Origin: Pseudomonadota bacterium | GTDB taxonomy: Bacteria; Pseudomonadota; Alphaproteobacteria; Rhizobiales; Xanthobacteraceae | Reading direction: 5' to 3' | Assembly: GCA_003576765.1 (NCBI GenBank) | Contig: QEVP01000009.1 | Span: 1-64,000, forward strand | DNA: 64,000 nucleotides | Part shown: piece by piece, positions 24,395 to 35,227 of the stretch | Layout of the letters: each line of letters begins with the position of its first letter | How positions within the stretch are numbered: position 1 is the stretch's first letter | Notes under the pieces: generated by a model | Seen by the model: the letters and a program-made list of their open reading frames with translations, nothing else | The model's database searches: none | Told to the model about the DNA's origin: nothing | Made by a program: the position numbers and the translations under genes

Positions 24395-26815
24395 TCAGCC
24401 GCGCAGCGTGCCGCCGGTCTTCTTCGTGACATCGGCGACGATCCTGGCCGCCACCGCCTCGATCTCCTGATCGGTCAGCGTCTTGTCGCGCGGCTGCAAC
24501 GTCACGGCGATCGCCACCGACTTCTTGTCGTCGTCGATGCCCTTGCCCTCGTAGACGTCGAACACCGTGACATGGGCAATCAGCTTGCGGTCGGCGCCTT
24601 GCGCGGCGCGCACGATGTCCTGTGCCTTGACGGTGCGGTCGACGATGAAGGCGAAGTCGCGCGACACCGGATGGAACGGCGACAGGTCCAGCGCCGGCTT
24701 GGCACGGGTCGGCCGTGCCTTCGTCTCGGGCAGCCGGTCGAGGATGATCTCGAAGGCGACCATCGGTGCGTCGGCATTGAGCGCCTTCAGCGCGCGCGGG
24801 TGCAGTTCGCCGAAAAAGCCGAGCATGTTGTGCGGGCCGATCTGCAACGCGCCGGCGCGGCCCGGATGCAGCCAGCCCGGCGCATTCTTCGCCTCGGAGA
24901 GTGGTGTCACCTGGATCGCCTGCACCGGAGCGCCGGCGCCGGCCAGCGCCGCCAGCGCGTCGGCCTTGGCGTCGAACGCATCGACTGGGGCGCTGCCGCT
25001 CCAGTGCCGGCCGGGGCCGCGCGAAGATGCAAGCCCGGTGCGCACGCAGCTTGCCGCCACAAACTGATCCTGCGGCCGGTCGCCACGAAACACCTGGCCG
25101 ACCTCGAACAGCGCGACGTCGCCGAGCCCGCGGTCGATATTGGCCTGCGCGGCGGCGATCAGGCCGGGCAGCAGGCTCGGCCGCATGTCGGAGAGATCGG
25201 CGGCGATGGGGTTCGCCAGGGTCAGTTCGGGCTTGCCGCCGCCGAACAGCGTCGCCTGCGCATTCGAAATGAACGACCACGTCACGGCTTCGGTGAGGCC
25301 GCGCGCGGCGAGCGCGCGCCTGGCGCGGCGGGTGCGCAGTTGCAGCGGCGTCAGCACGGCCTTGCGCGGATCGTCGCCGCGCGGGAACGGCGTCAGCGGC
25401 ACGCGATCGACGCCGACGATGCGCACGATCTCCTCCACGATGTCGGCCTTGCCCGTTACGTCGGCGCGCCATGTCGGCACCGCGATCTTTACTACCGGCC
25501 CGCTGCCGGCCACCGTGAAGCCGAGATGGGAGAGGATGCGGCGCGCTTCCACCAGCGGCACCTCGATGCCGGAGAGCCGCTTTACCTCGTTCAACGGGAA
25601 GTCGATGATGCGGTCGTCGCCATGGGTTTTTCCGGTGACGACGATCTCCGACGGCGTGCCGCCGCACAATTCCATCACCAGTTCGGTGGCAAGCTCCAGC
25701 CCCGGCACCATGAAGGCGGGATCGACGCCGCGCTCGAAGCGATAGCGCGCGTCCGAATTGATGCCGAGCCTGCGGCCGGTCTGGGCGACGTTGATCTCGT
25801 TCCACAGCGCCGATTCGATCAGCACGTCGGTGGTGGTCTCGTCGCAGCCCGACGCCTCGCCGCCCATGATGCCGGCAAGCGATTCCACGCCGTTGTCGTC
25901 GGCGATCACGCAAGTCGTGCTGTCGAGCGTGTAGGTCTTGCCGTCGAGCGCCAGCAGTTGTTCGCCGTCCCGCGCCCGGCGCACCGTGAGGTTGCCCTTG
26001 ACCTTGGCGGCGTCGAACACATGCAGCGGCCGGCCGCGGTCGTAGGTCATGAAGTTGGTGATATCGACCAGCGTGTTGATCGGGCGCAGCCCGATGGCGG
26101 TCAGGCGCCGTTGCAGCCAGTCCGGCGACGGGCCGTTGTTGACGCCGCGGACAAGGCGCAGCGCGAAGCCGGGACACAGCGTCTCGTCCTCGACGTTGAC
26201 GGTGACGGGGCACGGAAACTGGCCTTGCACCGCCTTGATCGTCGGATCCTTGAACGTGCCCATGTCGGCGGCGGCGAGGTCGCGGGCGATGCCGTGGACG
26301 CCTGTCGCGTCGGCGCGGTTGGGCGTTAAGTTGATCTCGATCACCGGATCGCCGAATCCCGCCCATTGTGCGTAAGGCGCGCCGACGGGGGCGTCGTCCG
26401 GCAGCTCGATGATGCCGTCGTGGTCGTTGGAGAGTTCGAGTTCGGCGGCCGAGCACAGCATGCCGCGGCTCTCGACGCCGCGGATGGTGCCGACGCTCAG
26501 CGTGATGTCCTTGCCGGGAATGTAGCTGCCGGGCGGCGAGAACACGCTTGTCAGGCCGGCGCGCGCGTTCGGCGCCCCGCACACCACCTGCACCGGCGCA
26601 CCGTCGCCGGTATCGACCATGCACACGCGCAGGCGGTCGGCGTTCGGGTGCTGCTCGGCGGAGATCACCCGCGCGATCACGAACGGCGCAAGGCGGCTGG
26701 CCCGGTCCTCGATGCCCTCGACCTCAAGCCCGATCATGGTCAGCTTGTCGGCGAGTTTTTCCAGCGGCTCATCGGTGTCGAGATGGTCCTTGAGCCAGGA
26801 GAGGGTGAATTTCAT
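24395..26815 (-). CDS. pheT: Phenylalanyl-tRNA synthetase beta subunit
   Basis: An 806-residue subunit of the alpha2-beta2 enzyme. In order it has the N-terminal tRNA-binding/EMAP-like domain ([35 protein letters not shown]), the B3/B4 editing domain, B5 (about 405-475), the catalytic-like core and a C-terminal anticodon-binding domain ending [12 protein letters not shown]. Its ATG overlaps the pheS stop by 4 bp, so translation is probably coupled and keeps the subunits equal. Confidence 0.97.
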   Translation of the reverse strand: MKFTLSWLKDHLDTDEPLEKLADKLTMIGLEVEGIEDRASRLAPFVIARVISAEQHPNADRLRVCMVDTGDGAPVQVVCGAPNARAGLTSVFSPPGSYIPGKDITLSVGTIRGVESRGMLCSAAELELSNDHDGIIELPDDAPVGAPYAQWAGFGDPVIEINLTPNRADATGVHGIARDLAAADMGTFKDPTIKAVQGQFPCPVTVNVEDETLCPGFALRLVRGVNNGPSPDWLQRRLTAIGLRPINTLVDITNFMTYDRGRPLHVFDAAKVKGNLTVRRARDGEQLLALDGKTYTLDSTTCVIADDNGVESLAGIMGGEASGCDETTTDVLIESALWNEINVAQTGRRLGINSDARYRFERGVDPAFMVPGLELATELVMELCGGTPSEIVVTGKTHGDDRIIDFPLNEVKRLSGIEVPLVEARRILSHLGFTVAGSGPVVKIAVPTWRADVTGKADIVEEIVRIVGVDRVPLTPFPRGDDPRKAVLTPLQLRTRRARRALAARGLTEAVTWSFISNAQATLFGGGKPELTLANPIAADLSDMRPSLLPGLIAAAQANIDRGLGDVALFEVGQVFRGDRPQDQFVAASCVRTGLASSRGPGRHWSGSAPVDAFDAKADALAALAGAGAPVQAIQVTPLSEAKNAPGWLHPGRAGALQIGPHNMLGFFGELHPRALKALNADAPMVAFEIILDRLPETKARPTRAKPALDLSPFHPVSRDFAFIVDRTVKAQDIVRAAQGADRKLIAHVTVFDVYEGKGIDDDKKSVAIAVTLQPRDKTLTDQEIEAVAARIVADVTKKTGGTLRG

Positions 26816-27894
26816 GACGACAGCCCTCCCGCCAGCGTCGGGATGTCGAGCGGCTTGAAGCCGTAATGGGTGAGCCAGCGTGCGTCGCCTTCGAACAACT
26901 GGCGCAGGTCGGGCATGCCGTATTTCAGCATGGCGATGCGGTCGATCCCCATGCCCCAGGCAAACCCCTGGTAGACGTCGGGATCGAGATCGCAGGCGCG
27001 CAGCACGTTGGGATGCACCATGCCGCAGCCGAGAATCTCCAGCCAGTCCTCACCCTCGCCGAAGCGGATTTCGTCTCTCGCGCGGCGGCACTGGATATCG
27101 ACCTCCAGCGACGGCTCGGTGAACGGGAAGAACGACGGGCGAAAGCGCATGTTGACGTTGTCGACCTCGAAGAACGCCTTGCAGAACTCGGCGAGAATCC
27201 ATTTCAGGTGGCCGAGGTGCGAGCCCTTGTCGATCACCAGCCCTTCGACCTGATGGAACATCGGGGTATGGGTCTGATCGGAATCCTTGCGGTAGGTGCG
27301 GCCGGGGCAGATCACGCGGATCGGCGGCTTTTGCGTCAGCATGGTGCGCACCTGCACCGGCGAGGTGTGGGTGCGCAGCAATAGCCGCGAGCCGTCTTCC
27401 TTCGGGTTGAAGAAGAAGGTGTCGTGCATCTCGCGCGCCGGATGGCCTTCCGGGAAGTTGAGGCGCGTGAAGTTGTAGTCGTCGGTCTCGATGTCCGGGC
27501 CTTCGGCGATCGCGAAACCCATGTCGGCGAAGATCGCGGTCAGCTCGTCCATCACCTGGCTCAGCGGATGGATACGGCCGGCGTCGGTCGGTGCCTCGCG
27601 TAAGGGCAGCGTGACGTCGAGCGTCTCACGGGCGAGCCGGGCATCGAGGGCGGCGGCGGCCAGCACCTCGCGGCGCTCGCTGAGCGCGGCGGTTACCGCG
27701 TCCTTGACCTGGTTGATCGCCGCGCCCCGGCTCTTGCGTTCCTCCGGGGGCAGCTTGCCGAGGGTGGCAAGCTCGGCCGACAGCGAGCCCTTCTTGCCGA
27801 GCGCGGCGACGCGAACCGCGTCGAGCGCCGCCTCGTCGGCGGCGGCCGCGACGGCGGTGAGAATTTGCGATTGGAGAGAATCGAGATCGGACAT
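26812..27894 (-). CDS. pheS: Phenylalanyl-tRNA synthetase alpha subunit
   Basis: Catalytic 360-residue subunit. An N-terminal coiled coil (about 1-90) binds tRNA-Phe; the class II core has [19 protein letters not shown], the motif 2 loop [20 protein letters not shown], and motif 3 [20 protein letters not shown]. It lies 151 bp downstream of rplT with a cruciform repeat between, in the common infC-rpmI-rplT-pheS-pheT order. Confidence 0.97.
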   Translation of the reverse strand: MSDLDSLQSQILTAVAAAADEAALDAVRVAALGKKGSLSAELATLGKLPPEERKSRGAAINQVKDAVTAALSERREVLAAAALDARLARETLDVTLPLREAPTDAGRIHPLSQVMDELTAIFADMGFAIAEGPDIETDDYNFTRLNFPEGHPAREMHDTFFFNPKEDGSRLLLRTHTSPVQVRTMLTQKPPIRVICPGRTYRKDSDQTHTPMFHQVEGLVIDKGSHLGHLKWILAEFCKAFFEVDNVNMRFRPSFFPFTEPSLEVDIQCRRARDEIRFGEGEDWLEILGCGMVHPNVLRACDLDPDVYQGFAWGMGIDRIAMLKYGMPDLRQLFEGDARWLTHYGFKPLDIPTLAGGLSS

Positions 27895-27914
27895 CGGCCG
27901 TCACCATTGCATAA

Positions 27915-28004
27915 CGTCATGCCCGGCCTCGTGCCGGGCATCCACGTCTTGCGGCCCATCCACGGCAAAAGACGTGGATGGCCGGGACAAGCCCGGCCAT
28001 GACG
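27915..28004. repeat. Cruciform intergenic repeat, family A, copy 3
   Basis: Same arms and order as the copy at 8529: CGTCATGCCCGGC, GCCGGGCATCCACGTCTT, AGACGTGGATGGCCGGG and CCCGGCCATGACG. Only the central linker differs. It sits between rplT and pheS within what is probably one transcript. Confidence 0.85.
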
Positions 28005-28045
28005 ACATCATGAGAATGTCAGGAAGGGCGGCCGGGCGGATATAG

Positions 28046-28411
28046 TCAGGCGGCGCTGGGCAGCGCTGCCTTGGCCTTCTCGACGATGGCCTGGAACGCG
28101 GCCGGCTCGTGGATGGCGAGGTCGGACAGCACCTTGCGATCGACGGTGATGCCGGACCGGGCGAGGCCGTCGATAAAGCGGCTGTAGGTCAGGCCGAACG
28201 GGCGCACCGCGGCGTTGAGGCGCTGGATCCACAGGGCGCGGAAGGTGCGCTTTTTGCGCTTGCGGTCGCGGAAGGCGTACTGCTGCGCCTTGTCCACCGC
28301 GGCCTTGGCGGCGCGGATGGTGTTCTTGCGACGGCCGCGGAAACCCTTGGCGGCCTTGTAGACTTTCTTGTGCCGGGCGTGGGAGGTCACACCGCGCTTG
28401 ACGCGAGCCAT
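28046..28411 (-). CDS. rplT: 50S ribosomal protein L20
   Basis: A 121-residue basic protein ([40 protein letters not shown]) that binds 23S rRNA early in 50S assembly and in some bacteria represses its own operon. It lies 65 bp after rpmI. Confidence 0.98.
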   Translation of the reverse strand: MARVKRGVTSHARHKKVYKAAKGFRGRRKNTIRAAKAAVDKAQQYAFRDRKRKKRTFRALWIQRLNAAVRPFGLTYSRFIDGLARSGITVDRKVLSDLAIHEPAAFQAIVEKAKAALPSAA

Positions 28412-28476
28412 GACGAAACTCCTCTGGAATACAATGGATTACGGGACGCCGCGCATACCGCGCGGCCGGGTTCAGC

Positions 28477-28677
28477 TCAGGCGTTCGGCAAGAAGTATTT
28501 CTTGACGTTGTCGCCGTCGGTCTTGAACAGCACGCGGGTGCCGCGTAGCTGGCGGATCTGCTTGGTTGTCCGCTTGATCATGCCGTGGCGCTTGCCGCGC
28601 TGGGCGTGCTTGACCTTCCCGGTGGCCGTAACCTTGAAGCGCTTTTTGGCGCCAGACTTGGTCTTCAGCTTGGGCAT
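28477..28677 (-). CDS. rpmI: 50S ribosomal protein L35
   Basis: A 66-residue basic protein with the family pattern [20 protein letters not shown] and [27 protein letters not shown] precedes the ATG. It is separated from infC by 374 bp that contain a palindromic repeat, so rpmI may also have its own promoter. Confidence 0.98.
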   Translation of the reverse strand: MPKLKTKSGAKKRFKVTATGKVKHAQRGKRHGMIKRTTKQIRQLRGTRVLFKTDGDNVKKYFLPNA

Positions 28678-28874
28678 TTGGCTCTCCTACAGGCCACAAA
28701 CCGCCGCGCAAGCGCGGCGGGCAGCCAAAAAATGCTCGCTAGAGCGTTGAAAGTGCGCTGATTTTTGCGAAATTCGCAAGATAGCGCGGGCATCGCCACG
28801 GCAGCCCTTGATCAGCCGGGCGATGGAGGCTGGGCTTATGCCAGAGGATGGCGGCAAAGGCAACGGGGAGAAGC

Positions 28875-29000
28875 GTGTCCCGGCGCGATGCGGCATTCCT
28901 CATGCCGCTTCGCAGAACGGGGACCGTTACACAGACAAGTGGTCGCGACGGCCCCGGATCAGCAGCGCAGCGCTGGCGCGCTGCGCGGCGTCCGGGCACG
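28875..29000. repeat. Intergenic palindromic repeat, family B, copy 3 (diverged)
   Basis: It begins GTGTCCCGGCGCGATGCGGC and ends GCGCGGCGTCCGGGCACG, so its two ends pair, and inside has GCAGAACGGGGACC and CCCCGGATCAGCAGCGC as in the other copies. The rest of the infC-rpmI gap (28678-29051) shows no gene; a promoter or leader for rpmI may lie at 28690-28860 but I cannot place it. Confidence 0.7.
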
Positions 29001-29051
29001 GCTCTGCTGGTCTCGACCATTGGGCTTGTCGAATGCCGGACCGGCCGCGCG

Positions 29052-29591
29052 TCAGCGCGGCGCCAGCACCATGACGACCTGACGGCCCTCGAAGCGGGCG
29101 TCCTGCTCCACCTTGGCGAGGTCGGCGACTTCCGACTTGACGCGATCGAGCAGTTTTGTGCCGATCTCCTGGTGCGCCATCTCGCGACCACGGTAGCGCA
29201 GCGTGATCTTGACCTTGTCACCTTCCTCGAAGAAGCGCTTCATCGACCGCATTTTCACGTCGTAGTCGTGATCGTCGATCATCGGCCGGAGCTTGATCTC
29301 CTTGATTTCGACGGTCTTCTGCTTCTTGCGGGCTTCGGCGGCCTTCTTCTGCGCCGAGAACTTGTATTTCCCGTAGTCCATGATCTTGCAGACGGGCGGG
29401 CTGCTGTTCGGCGCGATCTCGACGAGGTCCAGCCCGGCCTCGTTGGCCATCCGGATGGCTTCGATCGTCTCGACGGCACCGACATTGGTGCCGGCGGCAT
29501 CGATGAGCTGGACTTGCAGGCTGCGGATGGCGTCGTTGATGCGCGGCCCATCCTTGACGGTGGGCGGCGGAGCTCTGTTGGGACGGCGAAT
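29052..29591 (-). CDS. infC: Translation initiation factor IF-3, probable AUU start
   Basis: A 179-residue factor that checks start codons on the 30S subunit and prevents early subunit joining. The N-domain begins [20 protein letters not shown], then [20 protein letters not shown] and the C-domain with [20 protein letters not shown]. No ATG or GTG sits at the expected start. ATT at 29591 is the best start: TTGGAGATCATCCC puts GGAG 8 bases before it and the protein then begins exactly where homologues do. Known infC genes use AUU so that IF-3 represses its own translation. In-frame TTG and GTG codons upstream lack ribosome sites. Confidence 0.93.
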   Translation of the reverse strand: MRRPNRAPPPTVKDGPRINDAIRSLQVQLIDAAGTNVGAVETIEAIRMANEAGLDLVEIAPNSSPPVCKIMDYGKYKFSAQKKAAEARKKQKTVEIKEIKLRPMIDDHDYDVKMRSMKRFFEEGDKVKITLRYRGREMAHQEIGTKLLDRVKSEVADLAKVEQDARFEGRQVVMVLAPR

Positions 29592-29801
29592 GGGATGATC
29601 TCCAATGTTGTTGACAAGCGTAGTCAGTGTGAAGCATTCGGTCGGCACGGGCAAGCGCAACGCTGTCGCGATGACGCCGGTCGCGCCCTCGCGGGGCGCG
29701 GGCAGGCGCGTACGCGCCCGGCGGATGCTCCGGCTCCGCCCACATAGAGCGGCCGGCTGCGCTCCGCAAGCGGCGCCGCCGTCTTTGCCGCGGGAGAACC
29801 A

Positions 29802-30575
29802 ATGACCGCCCCGGATACCCCCGCCTTTCTCGATGTCGGCAGCGGCGCCGGGCGCCGCCGGATCGCGGTGCGCGCCCGCGCCGGGCGTGCGCCGGGGCTG
29901 TTCTGGCTCGGCGGTTTCATGTCCGACATGGCCGGCACCAAGGCGACCGCCCTCGACGGGTTTGCCGCCGAGCACGGCCGGGCCTGCGTGCGCTTCGATT
30001 ATTCCGGCCACGGCGAATCCGGCGGCGCCTTCACCGACGGCACCATCGGGCGCTGGCTTGAGGAGGCGCGCGCGGTGTTCGACGCCTATTGCGAGGGGCC
30101 GCAGGTGGTGGTCGGCTCGTCGATGGGCGGCTGGATCGCGTTGCTGCTGGCGCGCGCCCTGGCCGCACGGACGGACGATCCGGCCTCGATCGCCGGCCTC
30201 GTCCTGATCGCGCCGGCGCCGGATTTCACCGAAGAGTTGATGTGGAAGGAACTGCCGCCCGACGCGCGCGCAGCGATCCTGCGCGACGGGGTGTGGAACC
30301 TGCCGTCGGACTATGGCGACCCTTATCCGATCACGCGCGCGCTGATCGAGGACGGCCGCAACCACCTCGTGCTCGGCGGCTCGATCGCGGTCGGCTGCCC
30401 TGTGCGCATCCTGCAAGGGGTGCAGGACCCCGACGTGCCGTGGCGTCACGCCTTCCGCATCACCGAGCGGCTGCCGGCCGACGACGTGGTGCTGACGCTG
30501 GTGCAGGACGGCGACCACCGCCTGTCGCGGCCGCAGGACATCGCCCGCATGCTGGCGGCAGTGGCGGAGTTTTGA
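29802..30575 (+). CDS. Alpha/beta hydrolase
   Basis: A 257-residue cytoplasmic hydrolase of serine type. The nucleophile is in [12 protein letters not shown], the oxyanion loop in [16 protein letters not shown], an aspartate in [11 protein letters not shown] and a histidine in [11 protein letters not shown] complete the likely triad. The sequence resembles small bacterial esterases/thioesterases related to ABHD10. Substrate unknown. It is divergent from infC, 210 bp away, and convergent with the malonyl-CoA decarboxylase gene. Confidence 0.83.
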   Translation: MTAPDTPAFLDVGSGAGRRRIAVRARAGRAPGLFWLGGFMSDMAGTKATALDGFAAEHGRACVRFDYSGHGESGGAFTDGTIGRWLEEARAVFDAYCEGPQVVVGSSMGGWIALLLARALAARTDDPASIAGLVLIAPAPDFTEELMWKELPPDARAAILRDGVWNLPSDYGDPYPITRALIEDGRNHLVLGGSIAVGCPVRILQGVQDPDVPWRHAFRITERLPADDVVLTLVQDGDHRLSRPQDIARMLAAVAEF

Positions 30576-30641
30576 GCATCGACCTCTCTGGAGGCCGATT
30601 CCATCACGCTGAATCAGGCTCGTCGATTATTCGTTTTATTC

Positions 30642-30690
30642 GAGCATGATCTTATCCGAAAACCGGTTCCCACTTTTCGGGATCATGCTC
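30642..30690. repeat. 49-bp palindromic repeat, family C, copy 1
   Basis: Ends GAGCATGATC and GATCATGCTC with centre CCGAAAACCGGTTCCCACTT. Read on the minus strand it directly follows TA of the malonyl-CoA decarboxylase stop codon and supplies its G. The second copy is at 56196-56244 and has the same relation to aqpZ. Confidence 0.9.
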
Positions 30691-32048
30691 TACCCGCCGA
30701 TCCCGATCGAGGCGAGGACGCCGCGCGCCTCGCCCTTGATGAGCCTGCGCACTGCGTTCGAGGCCGCGACCTCGCCCTGGTTGGCGTAAGCCTCGTGGTT
30801 CTTCTCGATGTCGTCGAGGTCGTAGAGGTAGTTGACCATCAGCCCGGCCGACTCACGCAAGCCCTTCGGCGAGCGGTCGCCGAGCCAGCCGATGCGCTCC
30901 AGCCGTGCGCCGTTGCCGAGATGGAACCGCGCCACCGGATCGACCGGCAGACCGCGCGGCGTCTTGGCCTTGAGGAAATAATGCGCGGCAAGCGGCTCCA
31001 GCAGCGCGCGCAAGGCGGCGGCGCGCTCGGCGTCGTCGGGCCAGCCGGGGTCGTCGAGTGCCGCGAGCAGCGGCCGGTCCTCGTCCGAGACCACGGTGTC
31101 GCGTTCCTTGGCGAGCCACGTCATGAACCCCGGCACCGGCGACAGCGTCACGAAGGTGTCGAGCTTCGGCAACTCGCGGCGCAGTTCCTCGACCACCTGC
31201 TTGATCAGGAAGTTGCCGAAGGAAATGCGCGCCAGCCCGCGCTGGCAGTTGGAGATCGAGTAGAACACCGCGGTGCGGGCGCTGGCCACGGCGACCGGCT
31301 CGCGGTCCTCGGCCAGCAAGGGGGCGATGGCCGACGGAATGGCTTCGGTCAGCGCCACTTCGACGAAGATCAGCGGTTCGTCCGTCAGCGCCGGATGGAA
31401 GAAGGCGTAGCAGCGCCGGTCCACCGGATCGATGCGGCGGCGCAGGTCGTCCCAGTCGTGAATCTGGTGCACGGCCTCGTAGCGGATGACCTTTTCCAGA
31501 ATGTTGGCCGGCGTCGACCAGTCGATCCGGCGCAACACCAGGAACCCGCGATTGAACCACGATCCGAACAGGTGCACGAGATCGCGGTCCACCACGGCAA
31601 GGTCGCGGTGCTGCGGGATCAGGCCGAGCAGATCGGCGCGCATCGCCACCAGCGCCGCGGTGCCGCCGGGCGCGCGGTTGAGCCGGCGGAACAGTTCCTG
31701 CCGGCGCGGCTCGGAGGCGAGATGCAGGTCGCCGGTATCGCCGTCAAGCGCGGTCTGCCACGCAGCGATCGCCCCGGCGAGCCGCTCGGTGTCGGGGCCG
31801 AAATCGCGCGCCAGCGTTGCGAAAAAGGTGATGCGGCCGCCGTCGTCGAGCGCCTGGTAGCGGTCGAGTACGGCGCGGGCGGTGGCGGTGCCGGACGCCT
31901 CGCCGTGGCCGGTCAACAGTTTCTCGCTGAGGTCGATGAGGTCGGCGGCGCGCTTCTCGGGATCGACCGGCGCCGGCGGCAGCCGCAACAGCGCCCGGCC
32001 GCGCTCGGTGATCGAGGCCAGAAGATCGGACACGAAAGCATTGCTCAT
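30690..32048 (-). CDS. Malonyl-CoA decarboxylase
   Basis: Converts malonyl-CoA to acetyl-CoA and CO2. The 452-residue protein has the helical N-terminal region (1-150) and the catalytic GNAT-like part with FHPALTDEPLIFVEVAL, the serine-containing YSISNCQRGLARISFGNFLI, and ARFHLGNGARLERIGWLGDR with the catalytic histidine. In rhizobia the same enzyme (MatA) serves malonate use together with MatB and MatC, but neither is adjacent here. It could instead lower malonyl-CoA levels. Its stop codon is completed by a palindromic repeat. Confidence 0.93.
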   Translation of the reverse strand: MSNAFVSDLLASITERGRALLRLPPAPVDPEKRAADLIDLSEKLLTGHGEASGTATARAVLDRYQALDDGGRITFFATLARDFGPDTERLAGAIAAWQTALDGDTGDLHLASEPRRQELFRRLNRAPGGTAALVAMRADLLGLIPQHRDLAVVDRDLVHLFGSWFNRGFLVLRRIDWSTPANILEKVIRYEAVHQIHDWDDLRRRIDPVDRRCYAFFHPALTDEPLIFVEVALTEAIPSAIAPLLAEDREPVAVASARTAVFYSISNCQRGLARISFGNFLIKQVVEELRRELPKLDTFVTLSPVPGFMTWLAKERDTVVSDEDRPLLAALDDPGWPDDAERAAALRALLEPLAAHYFLKAKTPRGLPVDPVARFHLGNGARLERIGWLGDRSPKGLRESAGLMVNYLYDLDDIEKNHEAYANQGEVAASNAVRRLIKGEARGVLASIGIGG

Positions 32049-32171
32049 GGTCGCTCCTGTAGCGTGAGCCGCCGCATCATCCTGTCACGGAACGCGGCTT
32101 GCGAAAATTGACGTGTGCGCGAGCGGTTGCCGCTTGGTTTCCGTATCCCGGACACTTGCCGCATGCCTTCC

Positions 32172-35165
32172 CTAATGCGCCTCCTCCCAGTTGCCGGCCG
32201 CCCGCGCCTCAACGGCGAGCGGCACCGACAGCACGACTGCCGGGAACGGCGCGTCCCGCATCACCCGCTCGACCACCGGCAGCGTTGCCGCCACTTCCTC
32301 GTCGGGCACCTCGAACACCAGTTCGTCGTGCACCTGCAACAGCATTTTCGCCGACAGTTTTGCCTCCGCCAGCGCCGCGTCCATGCGGATCATGGCACGA
32401 CGGATGATGTCGGCCGCCGTGCCTTGCAGGCGCGCGTTGATCGCCGCGCGCTCGTTGAAGGCGCGCAGCGAAGGATTGGACGCCTTGATGTCGGGATAAT
32501 GACACTTGCGCCCGAACAGCGTCGTCACATAGCCGTGGCTGCGGCAGAACTCGCGCGTTTCGTCCATGTAGGCGCGGATGCCGGGAAAGCGCTCGAAATA
32601 TTTCTTGATGTAGGCGCCGGCTTCCTCGCGGCCGATGCCGAGCTGGTTGGCGAGGCCGAACGCGGAGATGCCGTAGATGATGCCGAAATTGATCGCCTTG
32701 GCGCGGCGGCGTACCTCGCCCGGCATGCCTTCGATCGGCACCCCGAACATTTCCGACGCCGTCATGGCGTGGATGTCGAGCCCGTCGCGGAATGCCTGCC
32801 GCAGCGCGGCGATGTCGGCGATCTCGGCCAGGAGCCGCAACTCGATCTGCGAATAGTCGGCCGATACCAGCTTGTGGCCCTTGGTTGCGACGAACGCGCG
32901 GCGGATTTTGCGGCCGTCCTCGGTGCGCACCGGGATGTTCTGCAGATTGGGCTCGGAGGAGGCGAGCCGCCCGGTGGTGGTCGCGGCCAGCGCGTAGGAG
33001 GTGTGGATGCGGTCGGTCTCGGGATTGACGAACAAGGGCAGCGCGTCGGTGTAGGTCGATTTCAGTTTCGACACCTGCCGCCATTCGAGGATCTTCTTCG
33101 GAAACTCGTGGCCGGCTTCGGCCAGTTCGTCGAGCACCTGCGCGGAGGTGGACCACGCGCCGGTCTTGGTCTTGCTGCCGCCTGCCAGGTTCATCTTGCC
33201 GAACATGATGTCGCCAAGCTGCTTCGGGCTGCCGGGGTTGACCGGCTCGCCGGCCAGTTGCTGGATCTCGGCCTCGACGCGCGCCGCGGTCTGCGCGAAC
33301 TCGCCCGACAGCCGCGCCAGCGTCTGGCGGTCGATGGCGATGCCGCGGCGCTCCATGCGCGACAGCACGCCGACCATCGGGCGCTCCAGCGTCTCGTACA
33401 CGGTCGTCATGCGCTCGGCGACGAGGCGGGCCTTCAACACCTGCCACAGCCGCAGCGCCGCGTCGGCGCGCTCGGCCGCATAAGCCGCCGCTGTGTCGAT
33501 TGCCACGCGCTCGAAGGTGATGCGGTTCTTGCCGCTGCCGAGAAGATCGGTCGGTACGATCATGGTATGGCCGAGCATGGCCTCCGCCAGGCTTGCGAGG
33601 TCGTGGTCGGCGCGTCCGGCGTCGAGCACATAGGCCATCAGCACCGTGTCGTCGGCAGCGTTGAGCATGATGCCGTGCCGGGCGAGCAGCAGTGCGTCGG
33701 TCTTGAGGTTGTGACCGATCTTGAGCACGCCCTCGCTCTCGATCAGCGGCTTGAGCGCTGCGAGCGCCGCACCGGCCTCGATCTGGCCGGCGGCGAGGCC
33801 GTCGCCGAACAGGCCGGCGCTCTCGCCGCCCTGGCGATGGCCGAGCGGCAAATAGACGGCCTCGTTCGGAGCGACGGCAAGGGCGATGCCGCAGATGTCG
33901 GCCTGCATGGCGTCGGGGCCGCTGGCGGCAAGGTGAAGGGCGAAGTGGCCCACGTCATGCGTACGCGCGATCCAGTGCGCGAGGCAGGCGTTATCGCGCA
34001 CCACCTCGTAGCGCTCGGGCGTGAACGGCAGGCCGCGCGCGGCCTCGGCGCGGGCGCGGGCCAGCGCTTGCGGGGTCAGCGCCGGTGCCGCAGGCGCTGT
34101 GGCGGCCGCGGTCGCCGGCACGGCAGGGTCGGGGGCACCGCCGCCGAGCGGCAGCGTCTGCGGCGAGGTTATCGCCGGGGCCACCGGCGCGGCGGCGCTT
34201 TTCAGCCGTTCGTCGGGCGCGATGCCGGACGGATCGATCTCGGAATATTCGGCGACGCGGCGCGTCAGCGTGGAGAATTCCATCGCCTTGAGGAAAGCGA
34301 TCAGCCGCCGCGCATCCGGCTCGTGCACCGCAAGGTCGTCGAGCGGCACCTCGAGGGCGACGTTGTCGTCGAGCAGCACCAGCTTGCGCGACAGCCGTGC
34401 CTGCTCGGCATGGGCGATCAGCGCCTCGCGGCGCTTGGGCTGCTTGATCTCGGCGGCGCGGTTCAGCAGCGTGTCGAGGTCGCCGTAGTCGGTGATGAGC
34501 TGCGCAGCGGTCTTGACGCCGATGCCGGGCACGCCCGGCACGTTGTCCACGGAGTCGCCGGCCAGCGCCTGCACCTCGACCACCTTGTCGGGTGGCACGC
34601 CGAACTTTTCGATCACCTCCGGCACGCCGAGGCGGCGGTCCTTCATGGTGTCGTACAGTTCGACGCAGTCGTTGACGAGCTGCATCAGGTCCTTGTCGGA
34701 GGTCACGATGGTGGTGCGCGCGCCACGCTCGCAGGCGAGCCGCGCATAGGTGGCGATCAGGTCGTCGGCCTCGAAGCCGGCCTGCTCGAGGCAGGGCAGT
34801 TCGAACGCGTGGACCGCCTCGCGGATCAGCGCGAACTGCGGCACGAGGTCGTCGGGCGCCGGCGCGCGCTGCGCCTTGTATTGCGGATAGAGTTCGTTGC
34901 GGAACGTCACCTCGGATTTGTCGAACACCACCGCGAGGTGGGTCGGCCGTTCCTCCGGCGGCATGTCGCGCAACAGTTTCCACAGCATGTTGCAGAAGCC
35001 GAGCACGGCGTTGATCTGCAAGCCGTCCGACTTGCGGTTGAGCGGTGGCAGCGCGTGATAGGCGCGGTAGATGTAGGACGAGCCATCCACCAGGAACAGG
35101 TGGCCGCCTTTCGCGGGCGCAGGCGTGGGGCGGGCGGGAACGGCGGGGCTGGGCTTTTTCGGCAT
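32172..35165 (-). CDS. polA: DNA polymerase I with degenerate 3'-5' exonuclease site
   Basis: A 997-residue repair and Okazaki-fragment polymerase. Residues about 20-310 are the 5'-3' nuclease (FLVDGSSYIYRAYHAL, GFEADDLIATYA, TSDKDLMQLV, LAGDSVDNVPGVPGIG). Residues about 370-580 are the 3'-5' exonuclease fold. The rest is polymerase with DYSQIELRLLAEIA, RRRAKAINFGIIYGISAFGL and LLQVHDELVFEVP, all intact. In the exonuclease, where E. coli has FAFDTET, this protein has FALHLAA (His411, Ala413), and where E. coli has YAAEDAD it has YAAERAD (Arg566). NLKTD keeps one metal aspartate. Proofreading is therefore probably lost. The start is ATG 35165. Confidence 0.96.
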   Translation of the reverse strand: MPKKPSPAVPARPTPAPAKGGHLFLVDGSSYIYRAYHALPPLNRKSDGLQINAVLGFCNMLWKLLRDMPPEERPTHLAVVFDKSEVTFRNELYPQYKAQRAPAPDDLVPQFALIREAVHAFELPCLEQAGFEADDLIATYARLACERGARTTIVTSDKDLMQLVNDCVELYDTMKDRRLGVPEVIEKFGVPPDKVVEVQALAGDSVDNVPGVPGIGVKTAAQLITDYGDLDTLLNRAAEIKQPKRREALIAHAEQARLSRKLVLLDDNVALEVPLDDLAVHEPDARRLIAFLKAMEFSTLTRRVAEYSEIDPSGIAPDERLKSAAAPVAPAITSPQTLPLGGGAPDPAVPATAAATAPAAPALTPQALARARAEAARGLPFTPERYEVVRDNACLAHWIARTHDVGHFALHLAASGPDAMQADICGIALAVAPNEAVYLPLGHRQGGESAGLFGDGLAAGQIEAGAALAALKPLIESEGVLKIGHNLKTDALLLARHGIMLNAADDTVLMAYVLDAGRADHDLASLAEAMLGHTMIVPTDLLGSGKNRITFERVAIDTAAAYAAERADAALRLWQVLKARLVAERMTTVYETLERPMVGVLSRMERRGIAIDRQTLARLSGEFAQTAARVEAEIQQLAGEPVNPGSPKQLGDIMFGKMNLAGGSKTKTGAWSTSAQVLDELAEAGHEFPKKILEWRQVSKLKSTYTDALPLFVNPETDRIHTSYALAATTTGRLASSEPNLQNIPVRTEDGRKIRRAFVATKGHKLVSADYSQIELRLLAEIADIAALRQAFRDGLDIHAMTASEMFGVPIEGMPGEVRRRAKAINFGIIYGISAFGLANQLGIGREEAGAYIKKYFERFPGIRAYMDETREFCRSHGYVTTLFGRKCHYPDIKASNPSLRAFNERAAINARLQGTAADIIRRAMIRMDAALAEAKLSAKMLLQVHDELVFEVPDEEVAATLPVVERVMRDAPFPAVVLSVPLAVEARAAGNWEEAH

Positions 35166-35227
35166 GGCGGCAATGTAAGGATTTTTGCCGCGATTGATAG
35201 CGGCCGTTTCAGGTCGGTGTGGACCCG

